DNA of 64,000 bases from Undaria pinnatifida. Its lineage: Eukaryota > Sar > Phaeophyceae > Laminariales > Alariaceae. The position numbers and the translations under genes were made by a program. Every line of letters begins with the position of its first letter. The first letter of the stretch is position 1. The notes under the pieces are model-generated. The model worked only from the letters and a program-made list of their open reading frames with translations, ran no database searches and was not told the DNA's origin. Where the stretch lies: NCBI GenBank assembly GCA_012845835.1, contig JABAKD010000030.1, positions 15,269,210 through 15,333,209 on the forward strand, in the 5' to 3' direction. Below are positions 11,128 through 22,018 of the stretch, one piece after another.

Positions 11128-13929
11128 CTGTATATTTCCTTGAGCTCGGGTTCTTTGGACCCTGATGGAGCGGACCTGGCACGGGCCTCTCCGAGCGTAC
11201 CAACAGTGCATAACGTCGCCGATATTACCCATCATCACAAACACACAACACGTTCCCTTTCGAGTGTCCCTTTGTTCGACGTACGTCAGGCGATTACATT
11301 ACTTCTTTCCACACATGCATGTCACCAGCTGTACATCGGCATGAAATGTCTTTCCATTGTTTTCCGTTTTCTACCAAAATGAAATTCTTATCGGGTTTTG
11401 TTTCGCTGAAAATTTTCTTTTTCTCTTCCGGTTTTCACGCACTCTCCAACGGCCTCTGCACCTTGCTCTTTCTTGGCTTGGACTTTGGTTAACGGTTGAA
11501 CGCGCGATCCGGTTCGCTACTAACACTCTGGCACCTATGTAGGGTTGCTTACACATATACCAGGTAGACAATATCTACGTTTTTGGATACACACCACATA
11601 TACTATTGGCATAGCGAGATACGCACCTAAAATTCCACCGTGTGTTCTATATGTTCAGGTTGGATCTGGCGCGGATCGTTTTCTCGCTGAACGCGCGGAA
11701 CGTACTGCACGCGTTCGTGTTCAAAATACACGTGGTAAACTTCTCAGCGAACCAGAAGCGCGACAGTCACCCGTTAACCTCTCAAGCAACGAGATACTCT
11801 TACAGCGGCAACGGACTCCGCACGACGCTCGGCTTTGGGCTACACAAGACTTTGTACCAGCCTTTTTGCAGTCAGCAGTTCCCTTTTGGCAAAATGTTAT
11901 TTTGCCCGAAACGCCCGAGAAAGAACGGGACACCTTGCTGACGTGGGTAAAAGGTGTTAATGTCCTTGACTTCATAGATCCCGACACAAGCGGGATATAC
12001 CAAGATCGTTCGTATAGTGGAGCAGAGCTAACTCCTGTGCATTTACGAAATCACGTCCCTGATGAGTTCACGTCGTGGGTCACGGACGAGGTCCAGGCGT
12101 TGGTGAGAAAAGGATGTGTGGCACGATGGGCAGATATAGCCGATGTTTCGGTGTATGGAAAGCCTCATATGGTGCTTCCCTTGGGAGTTGAACCGAAGAA
12201 GCCCAGACTAATTTGGGACGCACGCTGGCTTAATCTTATGTGTAGACACCTTCCGTTCACTATGGATGGGGTTGGCAAAGTCGCTCAATGCGCGTGGAAA
12301 GGAGCTTACCAAGTTACAATTGATCACAAAGCCGGTTACCACCACGTTGCGTTGAGTACGGAGTCATGGCAATATTTTGGATTTGAGTGGAAGGGCGAGT
12401 TCTACGTCTTTACCGTACTAGCTTTCGGGTGGTGTTCAGCTCCAGTAATATACGCCTCACTGTCGGAGGCAGTGGCACGATACTTGCGTTCCCGAGATAT
12501 TCCTACTCTAACTTGGATCGACGATTTTTACGTGGTGAATTTCGGGTCCACGCGCCTGCTCAAGGCAGCAAAACAATGCGAAGCAGCTCTAGTCGCAACG
12601 TACGTGGCTTTGGAAGTGTTTTTCAGCGCAGGATACTTCATCTCCCTTCCGAAATGCGAGATTGATCCTACTACGCGACTGGTGTTTCTCGGTATCATCT
12701 GCGATACCGTGGCGTGCCGTTTCGAGGCGCCTCAAGACAAATTAGAGAAGTTGGAAGTCATTCTTACCGAGGCAGTAACTTCTGGCGCGATAACCTTTCG
12801 AATGCTAGAGAAGCTTGCAGGTAAGTGCACCAGTTTGTCCGTAGCCGTTCCTGTGGCAGCTCTTTACACGCACCACATGTATCGGCAGATCGCAAAATTT
12901 CAGCGAACGGGAGGACGCAAGAAGAGTATGGAAATTGATATCCCGAAAAATGGTGGCCTCATGTTCGAGTTGACGAAATGGTTGGAAGTGCGTCAACGTT
13001 TCAATGGGGCGTCGTGGTACAGAGCAGAGCACAAAATGGTGACCCTAACAGGTGCAACGGATGCTTCCTCGAGCGGATGGGGGGGGCTAATCCGTAACCC
13101 AGGACGGGAAGTGTTCCAAGCAGGAGGGGATTTTCCAGTGGACATGGCGAATACGCACATTAACTTGCAGGAAGGATACGCGTTACAGCAGACTCTGGAG
13201 ATGTACTGCGCTGATTATTCTGCTCAGATCGCGGGGTCAACTCTCGTTTCGGATATTGATAACAAGGTTTTCCACGATTCGTTCAAACGGGGTCGAGCAA
13301 AGAACACGCTCATGCATAAGATGATTGTCGATTTATTCTGGCTTCAGGTGGAGCATGATTTCATACTTAAGTTGCGTTGGGTAAATTCAAAATCCAATGC
13401 GGAAGCTGACGCTTTGTCAAGGCCTGGTTCAGATGACTATGTTCGATTAGACGCAACGGTGTTTGGATCACTTTACACGTGGGCAGGAGGTTTTGATATG
13501 GATTTGATGGCGACCCCAGCGTCTGTACATCAGAAGTGGGTCGCAGGCCGAAAGACGCAGGAAAATCTTCCTTTTTACTCTCGCTACCGTACACCAGGTT
13601 GCGCGGGGGTTGATGTTCTTACGCAAAACGTCAAGTTCATGCCACAGTCGTCGGTGGAATGTTTTGGTTTCTGTTTCCCACCGACGAACATGGTCGGAGT
13701 AATGTTGCAACATTTAGAAGAATGTCAAGCACGAGCCGTTATCGTAGTTCCCGACCAGAAGCAATCTTGGTTTCCTCGGCTAGCACGGGGTTGGGTAAAG
13801 TCTCGAAAGCTTTCTAACCCGGGGAGAAAATCACCGTTTTATCGTGTGCATCACCAGCGAGGTAGAGAACCGTTTATGTTTCAGAAGTGGAGCATGTTGG
13901 CAGTAGAAGTAAATTTTTGTAAATCATAA
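11128..13929 (+). CDS. Pol: reverse transcriptase-RNase H with DIRS-type C-terminal domain (YR element)
   Basis: Proposed exons are 11,128-11,280 (TTACAG acceptor, GTACGT donor) and 11,659-13,929 (TGTTCAG acceptor), phase 0. The true start is unresolved. The RT has fingers/palm sequence LIWDARWLN (about 12,204) and catalytic WIDDF (12,514-12,528) in place of YxDD, as seen in DIRS-like RTs. RNase H starts with GATDASSSGWGG (about 13,051) and ends with ADALSRP (about 13,408). The downstream segment MDLMATPAS...FPPTNMVGV...VVPDQKQSWFPRL (about 13,498-13,785) matches the region in DIRS/PAT elements described as a dam-like methyltransferase domain. No protease or integrase is present. The enzyme copies element RNA. 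The reading frame is intact and ends 9 bp before the recombinase ATG. Confidence 0.85.
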
Positions 13930-13938
13930 ATTGACATA

Positions 13939-15465
13939 ATGACGTCGAACTTTGCGAAATTCACTATTTATCAGGCTTTGCGGACTATTTACACGGCTCT
14001 GACGATCGTTCTGAGCATTGTGGGGAGGCTGCTGGCCCCATGGCGCGACACGGGAGAGTCGATACCATTTCGTCCTCTCGTAAGAGTATCCGCGTCGCGA
14101 GCAAGGGTCCTGTGCCCGACATGCCATGCTGAAAATGATGAAGGCTTTCGCTTCTGCCAAATGTGTGGTGAAACGGTATCGGCAGCAGAAAATACTACGG
14201 GCATGGATACGCCGATGGATATTGACGAAGTAGCGATTCGAAAGCGATTTCACCAGTTTCGAACTGCTTGGGCCGAAAAAGCATCCATGAAAAGTAGATC
14301 GGCCACATACGTGTTGTTCACGAAGTTCCTTCAATCTCGGTCGAAAAGTATCACCTCAAGTATCGAGGATACTCAGCCGAAGGATGTCGTGGAATTTCTA
14401 TGTTGGTTGGATTCATGCGGTGCGAGGAGACGGACAGTAGTACACGCACGCCACTGTGCAGCAGTCGGGATGAAGGATTTTACGGGATGTTCAACTACCC
14501 CAGGAGAGTGCAGCCTGAGATATGCGTTCGATTCGCTCCGATCAAATCACATATCAAAGCTCGCAATGGTGTTTGAAAAAGAACTGGGGATAGTGACCCC
14601 ATGGAGTAGCACCTTGCGGATTGGGAACCCAGTACGAAGCGAGTTGGTAACTCAGTACTTGACGTTCACAACCGGAGAGCAGAAGCAGGCAGGTGTACTA
14701 GTAAAACAAGCACCGGCTATCCTTCATGGTCACTTAGAAAGAATCGTGAGGTATATGCGGTCGAAACTTCAGAGTGCTATGTCTATCCTAGAGAGGGTAA
14801 CGCTCGCTCGAGATATCGCGTTTTTAGCGGTAGCCTTTAGCACAACCAAAAGGGGAGCGGAGTTGACAAATACATTGATACAACGAGTGCTTAGACTTCC
14901 AAACAAGAGTGGACTTCTGTTCAACTTCCAGTGGGGAAAAACTTTGAGAGATGGTGCCGATCATTTTATTTCCGTACCCTACGACGAGAAATATGTGGCG
15001 GTATGCCCAGTTCGGGCGGTTGAGAAATGGATAGCTGTGGGTCAAGCGGCAGGATGGGATATGACGTCCGGATACTTGTTTTTCGAGATTTCTACGGGAC
15101 CGAACGGAAGACCGGTAAAAGGTTCTTTACCCATTTCAGCCACAAAGATGTCCACCAAGTTGAAGGAGTATGCACGGGCAGCGGGAGAAACTCAGGATTT
15201 TTCATTGCATTCCTTTCGATCTGGGGGAGCTATTTCGAGAGCGTTGGCAGGAGATTCTTTATCCACGATTATGCAGCGGGCATATTGGAAAAGCCCGAAA
15301 ACCGCGTGGAGATACATGAGACTGATGGATGTGGTAGCTCCGGGATCAGAGGGAACGGGGATGGTGGAGGGAGTTACATCAGCCCAGTTCGCAACGTTCA
15401 ATGAGTTTCCTCTTAGCGAGCAAAGTCGTTCGTGGGCTGCGTTTAGTGGAAGGCCTTTACTATAA
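13939..15465 (+). CDS. Tyrosine recombinase with N-terminal zinc ribbon (YR element)
   Basis: An intact 508-residue frame starting at the first ATG after Pol (9-bp gap). A Cys4 zinc-ribbon-like CPTCHAENDEGFRFCQMCG lies near residues 59-77. The catalytic core shows a first Arg in TTKRGAELTN (codon 14,851-14,853), the HxxR box as HSFRSGGA (His codon 15,208) and a probable nucleophile Tyr in AWRYMRL (codon 15,313-15,315). This is the tyrosine recombinase that integrates the circular cDNA of YR retrotransposons in place of a DDE integrase. Its close spacing to Pol suggests translation from the same or an overlapping transcript. Confidence 0.9.
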   Translation: MTSNFAKFTIYQALRTIYTALTIVLSIVGRLLAPWRDTGESIPFRPLVRVSASRARVLCPTCHAENDEGFRFCQMCGETVSAAENTTGMDTPMDIDEVAIRKRFHQFRTAWAEKASMKSRSATYVLFTKFLQSRSKSITSSIEDTQPKDVVEFLCWLDSCGARRRTVVHARHCAAVGMKDFTGCSTTPGECSLRYAFDSLRSNHISKLAMVFEKELGIVTPWSSTLRIGNPVRSELVTQYLTFTTGEQKQAGVLVKQAPAILHGHLERIVRYMRSKLQSAMSILERVTLARDIAFLAVAFSTTKRGAELTNTLIQRVLRLPNKSGLLFNFQWGKTLRDGADHFISVPYDEKYVAVCPVRAVEKWIAVGQAAGWDMTSGYLFFEISTGPNGRPVKGSLPISATKMSTKLKEYARAAGETQDFSLHSFRSGGAISRALAGDSLSTIMQRAYWKSPKTAWRYMRLMDVVAPGSEGTGMVEGVTSAQFATFNEFPLSEQSRSWAAFSGRPLL

Positions 15466-15590
15466 CAAATAACATTGTTTAAAAATTGCAGAACATCATG
15501 GATGATGTAAAAGTATGGGATATGAAGTATTCCACTTAAGAAGATGGAATATTAATAAAAGTATAGGAAGAAGTGGTTACACCAACCGTG

Positions 15591-15656
15591 GGAGGTGATG
15601 CCAGTGTACATATCCCATACTATCTGAGGAGAAGAACTGGCTCGAAAATACTGGTG
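15591..15656 (+). repeat. B1 split direct repeat
   Basis: 66 bp identical to B2 (15,961-16,026). It directly abuts, and overlaps by 2 bp, the start of A2. The B1-A2 junction is the sequence expected in the circular intermediate. An imperfect similarity (GTGG.TACACC) extends about 25 bp further left. Confidence 0.9.
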
Positions 15657-15814
15657 TATTATTAAATCCAGATATGAAAAAAGATAAAATCGATCCCAGA
15701 TCTGTCATGGAATAAAGAGCCCATAATTTGGAGAGCCAGGACACACGCTCACTTTTCAATTTGGCACCCTGTTTCGAGAGAAAAACACAGATTGAGAACT
15801 GATTTGTTGAGACA
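15655..15814 (+). repeat. A2 split direct repeat
   Basis: 160 bp, 159 matching A1 at 6,916-7,075. Confidence 0.9.
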
Positions 15815-15878
15815 ACCACCCACCCACCCAACTTTGAGTTCAGTTATTCTCCGAATATTATTCCGTACATAAGCAAGA

Positions 15879-15921
15879 GAAATGAGTGTTATATGACTGT
15901 TCTACCGAAAACACTCATTTC
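15879..15921. other. 12-bp stem hairpin between A2 and B2
   Basis: GAAATGAGTGTT (15,879-15,890) pairs perfectly with AACACTCATTTC (15,910-15,921) across a 19-nt loop. It lies in the 146-bp spacer between A2 and B2 at the 3-prime end of the element, so it could be a 3-prime RNA structure. Confidence 0.6.
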
Positions 15922-15960
15922 CGCTGCCTATGCACGGGAGTGGCTACACCCACCCTTACG

Positions 15961-16026
15961 GGAGGTGATGCCAGTGTACATATCCCATACTATCTGAGGA
16001 GAAGAACTGGCTCGAAAATACTGGTG
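15961..16026 (+). repeat. B2 split direct repeat (right end of the YR element)
   Basis: 66 bp identical to B1. After TACTGGTG the sequence leaves the repeat, marking the right end. A (CTG)n microsatellite follows at about 16,058-16,078. Confidence 0.9.
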
Positions 16027-16893
16027 GATCAATCATCAGAAGTGCTTGACAAATAAAGCTGCTGCTGCTGCTGCTGCTTTCTTGTGCCCCACTTCATGCC
16101 GTGCACCCATCAGACCAGAGCGGTCGCGCAGCATTAGACTACACCCGACCAGAACCCGTACGGAGCGCATACTTTTTGGCAGTACAACACCACCATCAGC
16201 AGCAGCTGGGAGTCAAATGGGGACGAACTTTATTCACGAGTGACAATGGCGCTTATACAACTATATACCTAGACCTCGCCCCCGTCGGACGTCTCGCTCG
16301 GCATATCCTCCCCCCTCTCAGCCCTTCTCAGCCCGTAATTGCCGAAAAGAAAATTAGTTGCTGGGGAAAAGAACCGTCCCGAAGTTCCTTGCCTTCCTTG
16401 CTTTCCCTAGTCTCATTCTTACTTAGCTGTCATTCTCTCATCTTTACTGCTTGCTCTGATATTTTTATTTTGCTTTTTCAGCAACTTCTTTTTTGTACTT
16501 TTACATTTGAAGTTGGCCAATTGCTGGCTGTTGGGAGGGAATTGCCGTTGACGGCTGCAAACAATTTGAATTTGAAATTTGCCGGATCGGCAATAACAAT
16601 TTGAAGTTGAAATTTGCGAAGCGGACCAAGGCTAGTGCGGGAGGAGGCTCCGCCAACAGCAGTGGGGGTGGTGGAGGTTCAGGATCAGGCGTGTGGAAGC
16701 TGGTCGGGCCAGAACGGGACTCAGCTTCTTCTGGCAATCCTGACTGGCCGTGCCCGAGCAAGGGTTGTTTGGGTTGTGACGGCTTCCTCATCGCACGAAA
16801 TAGGAAAAACAGGAGTTCCCAGGACGCTGTCTGCGACACCTGCAGGAGTGACGAGCCTTCCACGTGCCAAGCTTTTCATGTAACCTTAACAAG

Positions 16894-18945
16894 AAGCACT
16901 GGGGAAGCGGCGACAACCCTCGTGTGGGTGACTGGTGTGACGCGGACACCTGTGATTCACCTTCGATCGGCGTCCCTAACGAAGGAGCTGAGAGCTTGAC
17001 GAAACGTGAGTTTCATTTCTTCGTGTTGTTGGAATTTGATGTTTGCTGTCAGCTACTATACTACTGATGATGTTGAGAGTTGTGTGCTGCAAGTTGTGCG
17101 CAGTAGACTACCAGTATGTGGTTTTGGGTGTTGGTGAACTCAAGCGAATCCTGTTTCCAATAATGATGCACATTGAAATTTACATTGTTTGACCTTGTGT
17201 GCCTGTCTGCAACGTCTGCTGTAGCATGTGTGTGCTACACCAGCGTGGTCGAACTACCACACGGTGTGGAAGCTGTGCTTGGGGACGCGTAGCCTGAACA
17301 AACTCAAGTTCGCCTTGGTGGTCACGGAGGGCAGTCCCGTCGTCGGGGTAAGCATGTTGTACTAGTTGTCTACGCAGTTGTGTGCTGTGATTTCTTTTTC
17401 ATGCATACAAACACACTTTTGCATGCACGAGTACGTGTACGGGGCAGTCATGTCATCGAGGTATAAGCGGGAATTGTACAAGTACTCAGGTCTACGAGTA
17501 GACCTATGCAGTGACGCTGTGTGATGCGATTTCTTTTTCATACGTACAGCCAAACACACTTCATGTATGTACGACTACGAGTACGGGGCAGTCCCGTCAT
17601 CGGAGTAAGCGGGGGTTGGACAAGTGGTCCATGCAGTGACGCTTTGTGCTGTGATATAAACAACGTTTTGGATGTAAGACTACGACTACGTGGTATCTAT
17701 ACATGTAAGACGCAATGAAAACGGGCAAGTCTCATCACGGGGGTCAGCCAGGGTTGTAAAAATGGTCCATGCAGTGATGAATAACACAGCAGCATGATAC
17801 CTCAGCACCAGTCGCAGTACACACTGGAGGTTGATATATAGCAGTAAACAGAAGCTGAAGTTAACCTGGGTGATGCTGGAGAGCAGTCCCGTGATTGGGG
17901 TTAGCGAGTTGTTCATGTAGTGACGCGGTGTACTACTACTGTTACTCATTTTTCATACAACCACATGAACTCTTTGTATTAACGAGTACAAGTAGGGTGC
18001 GCAACCTCTTCAGGAATCGCTGTACACGTCGGTCGTAATAGTGTTGATAGCAGCAGTATTAGAGTAGTACCGAACAATATATACAGCAGGTACTGTCTCT
18101 TACCCTTCGTTGTCGGTATTCCGCCGGTAGGCCTTATATAGCAGTATACCGGGGCTTACGCTTACCAGTTGCGACTGTGAATCCCGTTCGTTCCTGTCCC
18201 AGTGGTGGTTTCATAGGTGTTAGCAACGTTGTGGTACCAGGCAGGGCTTTGCCCATAAACGACCGCCTTCATTACAACAGCAGTGTTAAATTGTACGACT
18301 TCCTTTCAAACTTTAGAAATCGACGACAGCTACGTGGCCTTACTATTTTGAACATTCACTGAACGCAAGGTATTCCCATCCGTTGTTGTCGTTTGCAGAA
18401 GCCCTGCGAAGCAGCCGCCGAGGGCCGCCAAGTCGGCGAGGACATAAACACGAAGTTCACCGGCGACATCAAGGTCGGTGACCTCCTGAAGAAGGCAGGC
18501 GACCACTTGCTCGATATACATCCCGCATTCCATTCCCACGGTGCCACGAGGGCGTTCGACATCGAGGTACGTTCTACTCTTATCTTGCGTCCTATGTGTC
18601 ACGAGTCGAAACATCCATGTCTCTTGCTCAAGACTAGGGGATGGCGTGCGGATATAGTCTATGAAGTGCGGCTCTTTTTCCGAGTACCAAGAGCAAGTAC
18701 AACAATACCACAACAATTACTAACAACGAAAGGAGCTCCAATAATTCGGATGGTTAAGACGTCTGCTGGAGAGAAGTACGAATACTTTTTTACACATACT
18801 TATCGACGTCCTCCCGCCATGCTTCAACGTTTGTGGACAGATCCACAAGATCATCGACAAAAAACAAGAGTGCAAGGTGCTGGGTACCTCCGCTGAGGAG
18901 GAAGAGTCCAAGCAAGCCTGCATGCTCCTTCGGAAGCAATGTTGA
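16894..18945 (+). CDS. Unknown Cys-containing protein, four C-terminal exons
   Basis: Exons read as about 16,894-17,005 (start uncertain), 17,244-17,347, 18,399-18,566 and 18,841-18,945 (TGA). Donors are GTGAGT, GTAAGC and GTACGT; acceptors are CACCAG, TTGCAG and GGACAG. Phases join cleanly (1, 0, 0). The translated exons contain WCDADTCD, WKLCLGTRSLNKLKFALVV, a Lys/Glu-rich segment with KVGDLLKKAGDHLLDIHP, and the C-terminal ACMLLRKQC. I recognise no family. An open stretch at 16,601-16,860, rich in Gly/Ser and then Cys (PDWPCPSKGCLGC...VCDTC), lies just upstream in another frame and may be an earlier exon. No signal peptide or start was identified. A polyadenylation-like AATAAA sits about 100 bp past the stop. 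Confidence 0.65.
17326..17910 (+). repeat. Serial copies of the exon 2 end and splice donor within the next intron
   Basis: The end of exon 2 with its donor (GGGCAGTCCCGTCGTCGGG|GTAAGC) recurs at about 17,440, 17,585, 17,722 and 17,880, spaced by roughly 140-150 bp. The intervening sequence GTCCATGCAGTGACGC plus TGTGATTTCTTTTTCAT is also repeated. The last copy extends further into the exon, with the match running from about 17,854. Confidence 0.75.
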
Positions 18946-21900
18946 CAGCACGTTCTTTATAGAACGTTGAGTTGTGGTTTATTATACCAGCATCGTATTT
19001 TAAGAACTATGCCTAAATTTAAATGCGTGCTCTTCGTCTTTCAGGAATAAATGTACTTCACATGTTTGCGGTGTGTGCGTTCAAGTTTCTGCTTCCAGCA
19101 TGTTTTTTTTGGCACTGCGCTCCTTTACATCTTCAGTTGTAGTTTTCCTGTCTCTATCCTCGACAAGCGCGTGCCTGGTGTTTATGCATTGCGATAATTT
19201 ATTATTGATGATCGACTTAGAGAGAGCTATTAATGAGTTTACAGGTGCTACCTGAGAGGTGGAAGGATATGCCAAGCAAGTCCTCCGACGTGTCCATCAT
19301 GGACTGGGCGAATGGATAATAATAACAAACTCATAATCATAATCGTCTCTATCCTGTACCGTTGAACTATATATTGACCTCTTGGCATTTTCAAGTCGCC
19401 AGTTGCGCCATTTGTGCTTCTTTTCCGCCTTCCTACTGAATGTCCATTCCTCCTTCCGCAAGCGTAGCGGGCGGCGCCCAGCCGCCCGCGAGCGAAGCCC
19501 TTGTACTCTTTACTATTAATACTACGTACCAGGTATGTAGACTATGCTATCAATACAAGTTTTGCAAGTTGTACTTGACCCCGGATTCCGCGAAGAAGTT
19601 TTGGGCAACGCGCCAGGTTCAACGTATTTACCGGTACATGTGGGTTGTATTCAGTGTTGGCATGCCCAATATATTCGAGTATCCAGGAATGTATGTACCT
19701 GTGGTATAGACTAATATGTATGGTGTCTAAGCTGTTTGTCTCACCGTACGTGCTCGTATAGTCTACAGATTTACCGGTCCACGGTGTCCGGTATTTTGTT
19801 ATTGTTCTGATTTTCTCCTTCTACGAGTGTGATGGTATTACCATGCAATTATTTTCTCTTCCCTTCTTGCAATTTGTCCGGCCACAGCACAGCAGTGGTG
19901 TTTCTTCTACTATTAATACTGCTTTTCCCTCGCATCGTCGTATATATATGCACCACACACAGCAGTTTACACATTCCAGCATACAGCTCATACAATGATA
20001 CCACGGAGCGGACCTCTACGTACAAATGATATGCATGGCGCACTATCTATGTACATAGCGAACGCCGACGACTAGTTAATTCAACACGATACCTCCGTTG
20101 CGCATCATGGCGTTGCTCGATTCGTATTATAGACTATTCGTACGCGTACTAACTGTCACTGCTGTGCGAGTAGCCGCGCGCTTGTTCGTGCTGAATGACC
20201 CGAAGATTGTCGGTGGCAATCAATAACATCATCGGTCGAGAGCACAGGAAAAAAAATACTCCGAGTATGAAAATTGGGTACACAGGACCGGCGACACAGG
20301 ACCTATTTATTATACGCTTGCGAGGACCGGCAAGTTCTTCTGTCGTACCAGGTACTATATGCTTCGTACCTGTCTGTTGTGTATACACTGTACATACTTC
20401 AATTATTGTTCTTGTATACGATTGAAAAAATACGCGTAAGTAAGCTGCGAGTTCGACCAGTTGAGTGCTCGGTATTCTTTCATCTATGCAGGCTGTGCGA
20501 TACTTCGGCCGTGTGTTTCTACAGAAAGACATCCGCACAATATGAATAAACATCTCGACGCGCCTTGTATCTGTTCAACAAGCAGTCTATTCAGGTAACG
20601 TTGCTTGTTTGTGCTATAGTCTACAGGTACCCGCCGCTGGTACTACATCAGTAGACTAGCCCTATAGACTATTATTGTACCTGGTACGAATACATATGCA
20701 ACAATGATAGATAGAGCAGCAAAATCAAAGCAGCAGTACATACATGACATATATGGAATCCTCAATAATACCTTTTTTACAGAAAGTAGACTATTATTAG
20801 TCTAGACTAGACTAGACTAATAATAGTAGTACTACTAAGAAAACCATCAATATGTTGAGCTTCGAAGGGTAATCAGATACTCGGAAGCTGTGCGTAAATG
20901 AATGCCGAAGAAGTGAGAATAGGATCCCTCACATTTAAAAAACTCACCCACGTAGTAGACTAGACTATACTACTGCAAGTAAGTACCAACAACGCAGCTT
21001 GCAAAGATGATTAGACTATTGACCCGAAATTTGTCGAACTCACGGCTGACGTCCGTAAAAATATCTTGATGAAGTATCATTCACCCGCTCATTCTCGAAT
21101 AATGAGAAATCAAGTCTGTGGCCCCACCACCGAGTATTGTCCCTCTGATTCTTACGAGTACCTACAGCAGTAGCAGTATACCGCATTAGTAGTACTACAA
21201 GTGGTCTACTCGTACACCAACACAGTAGTAGTAGCAGCAGTTTCTTGACTGAATTCCCTGCTGAGAACAGCAAGCCATTCATATCCCAGGGGGCCTCGGT
21301 GGCGGGTGGGTAGGTGGATTCAGATCCAGTCTCTGTCTACATGCACGTACCTGTTATATTGCTGGTACCACAGGTACAAAAGCAGTAGATAAATAAACAC
21401 ATTAATAGTTTGGTGCGTTTTGTTTGCCTGTATCTACACGTCTATCTGTCAAGTACAAGCCGTGAGACATCTGCACATACGCAATATCAACAACAATAAT
21501 AGTGCTGGGTGTGCTACTACTGCTCGTGACCACAGACCACCGACCTATTTATTTATATGATTTATGGCAACGAGCTAGCCTCGAGTTCATCAGCAAAAAC
21601 AAGCTACTCGCGTAGACTGCGTAGGATAGGGAGCTTTCCACAGATTCATTGACGGGTAGAGGACTACTAGAAGAGATAAATGCACATTTCAAATTCTGCG
21701 GGCGGACCCCGATCATTACTATGGCGACATAAGAAGAGAGAAGTATTTCCAGTTAATCTGTTAATTTGTACCACCAGGACCTGGTACAAAGTAGAGTCTC
21801 CCCGTTGAGATTTCAGGAGGGACATCAGCAAGATCCACCTCGATCGTGGCGACCGAAAAAAAATAACCCGCCAGGATTGCGCCCATTGCCCCCACCCTCT

Positions 21901-22018
21901 CTCACACTCTCTGTTTTGCCCACCCAGCGGCTCCTCTCTCCTTTCTTCTCCTCCCATCTCCTTCCTACCCACAGCAGCAGCAGGGACAGCCGTGAGGACA
22001 GCAGCACCGACAGCAGAC
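18946..22018. other. Intergenic DNA between the unknown gene and the epimerase gene
   Basis: No gene was recognised in about 3 kb. It is AT-richer than its neighbours and carries many short AGTCTA/TAGACT words, for example a (TCTAGACTAGA) run at about 20,800. The last 130 bp (21,885-21,975) is strongly pyrimidine-rich and likely leader or promoter-proximal sequence of the epimerase gene. Confidence 0.5.
21885..21975 (+). promoter_or_regulatory. Pyrimidine-rich leader upstream of the epimerase start
   Basis: About 90 bp dominated by CCCTCTCTC, CTCCTCTCTCC and TTCTTCTCC words, ending 44 bp before the ATG at 22,019. Its position suggests a 5-prime UTR or core promoter. No TATA box is evident. 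Confidence 0.35.

Larger units (their letters stand above)
6916..16026 (+). mobile_element. Complete PAT/DIRS-type tyrosine-recombinase retrotransposon
   Basis: A 9.1 kb element with the split direct repeat architecture of PAT-like YR retrotransposons. A1 is at 6,916-7,075, followed by the coding region, then B1 (15,591-15,656) abutting A2 (15,655-15,814), then B2 (15,961-16,026). A1 and A2 differ at one of 160 positions, and B1 and B2 are identical over 66 bp, so the insertion is young or conserved. The genes in order are Gag with zinc knuckles, RT-RNase H with a DIRS-type C-terminal domain, and tyrosine recombinase. All are uninterrupted apart from two apparent introns. There is no target duplication, as expected for recombinase-mediated integration of a circular intermediate. 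Ngaro-type elements share the repeat layout but lack the C-terminal domain seen here. Confidence 0.9.

Noticed and set aside
16740-16850. RanBP2-type zinc finger in PDWPCPSKGC...VCDTC
   Set aside because: Spacing between the Cys pairs is far too long for the RanBP2 pattern and the frame relation to the next exon is unresolved.
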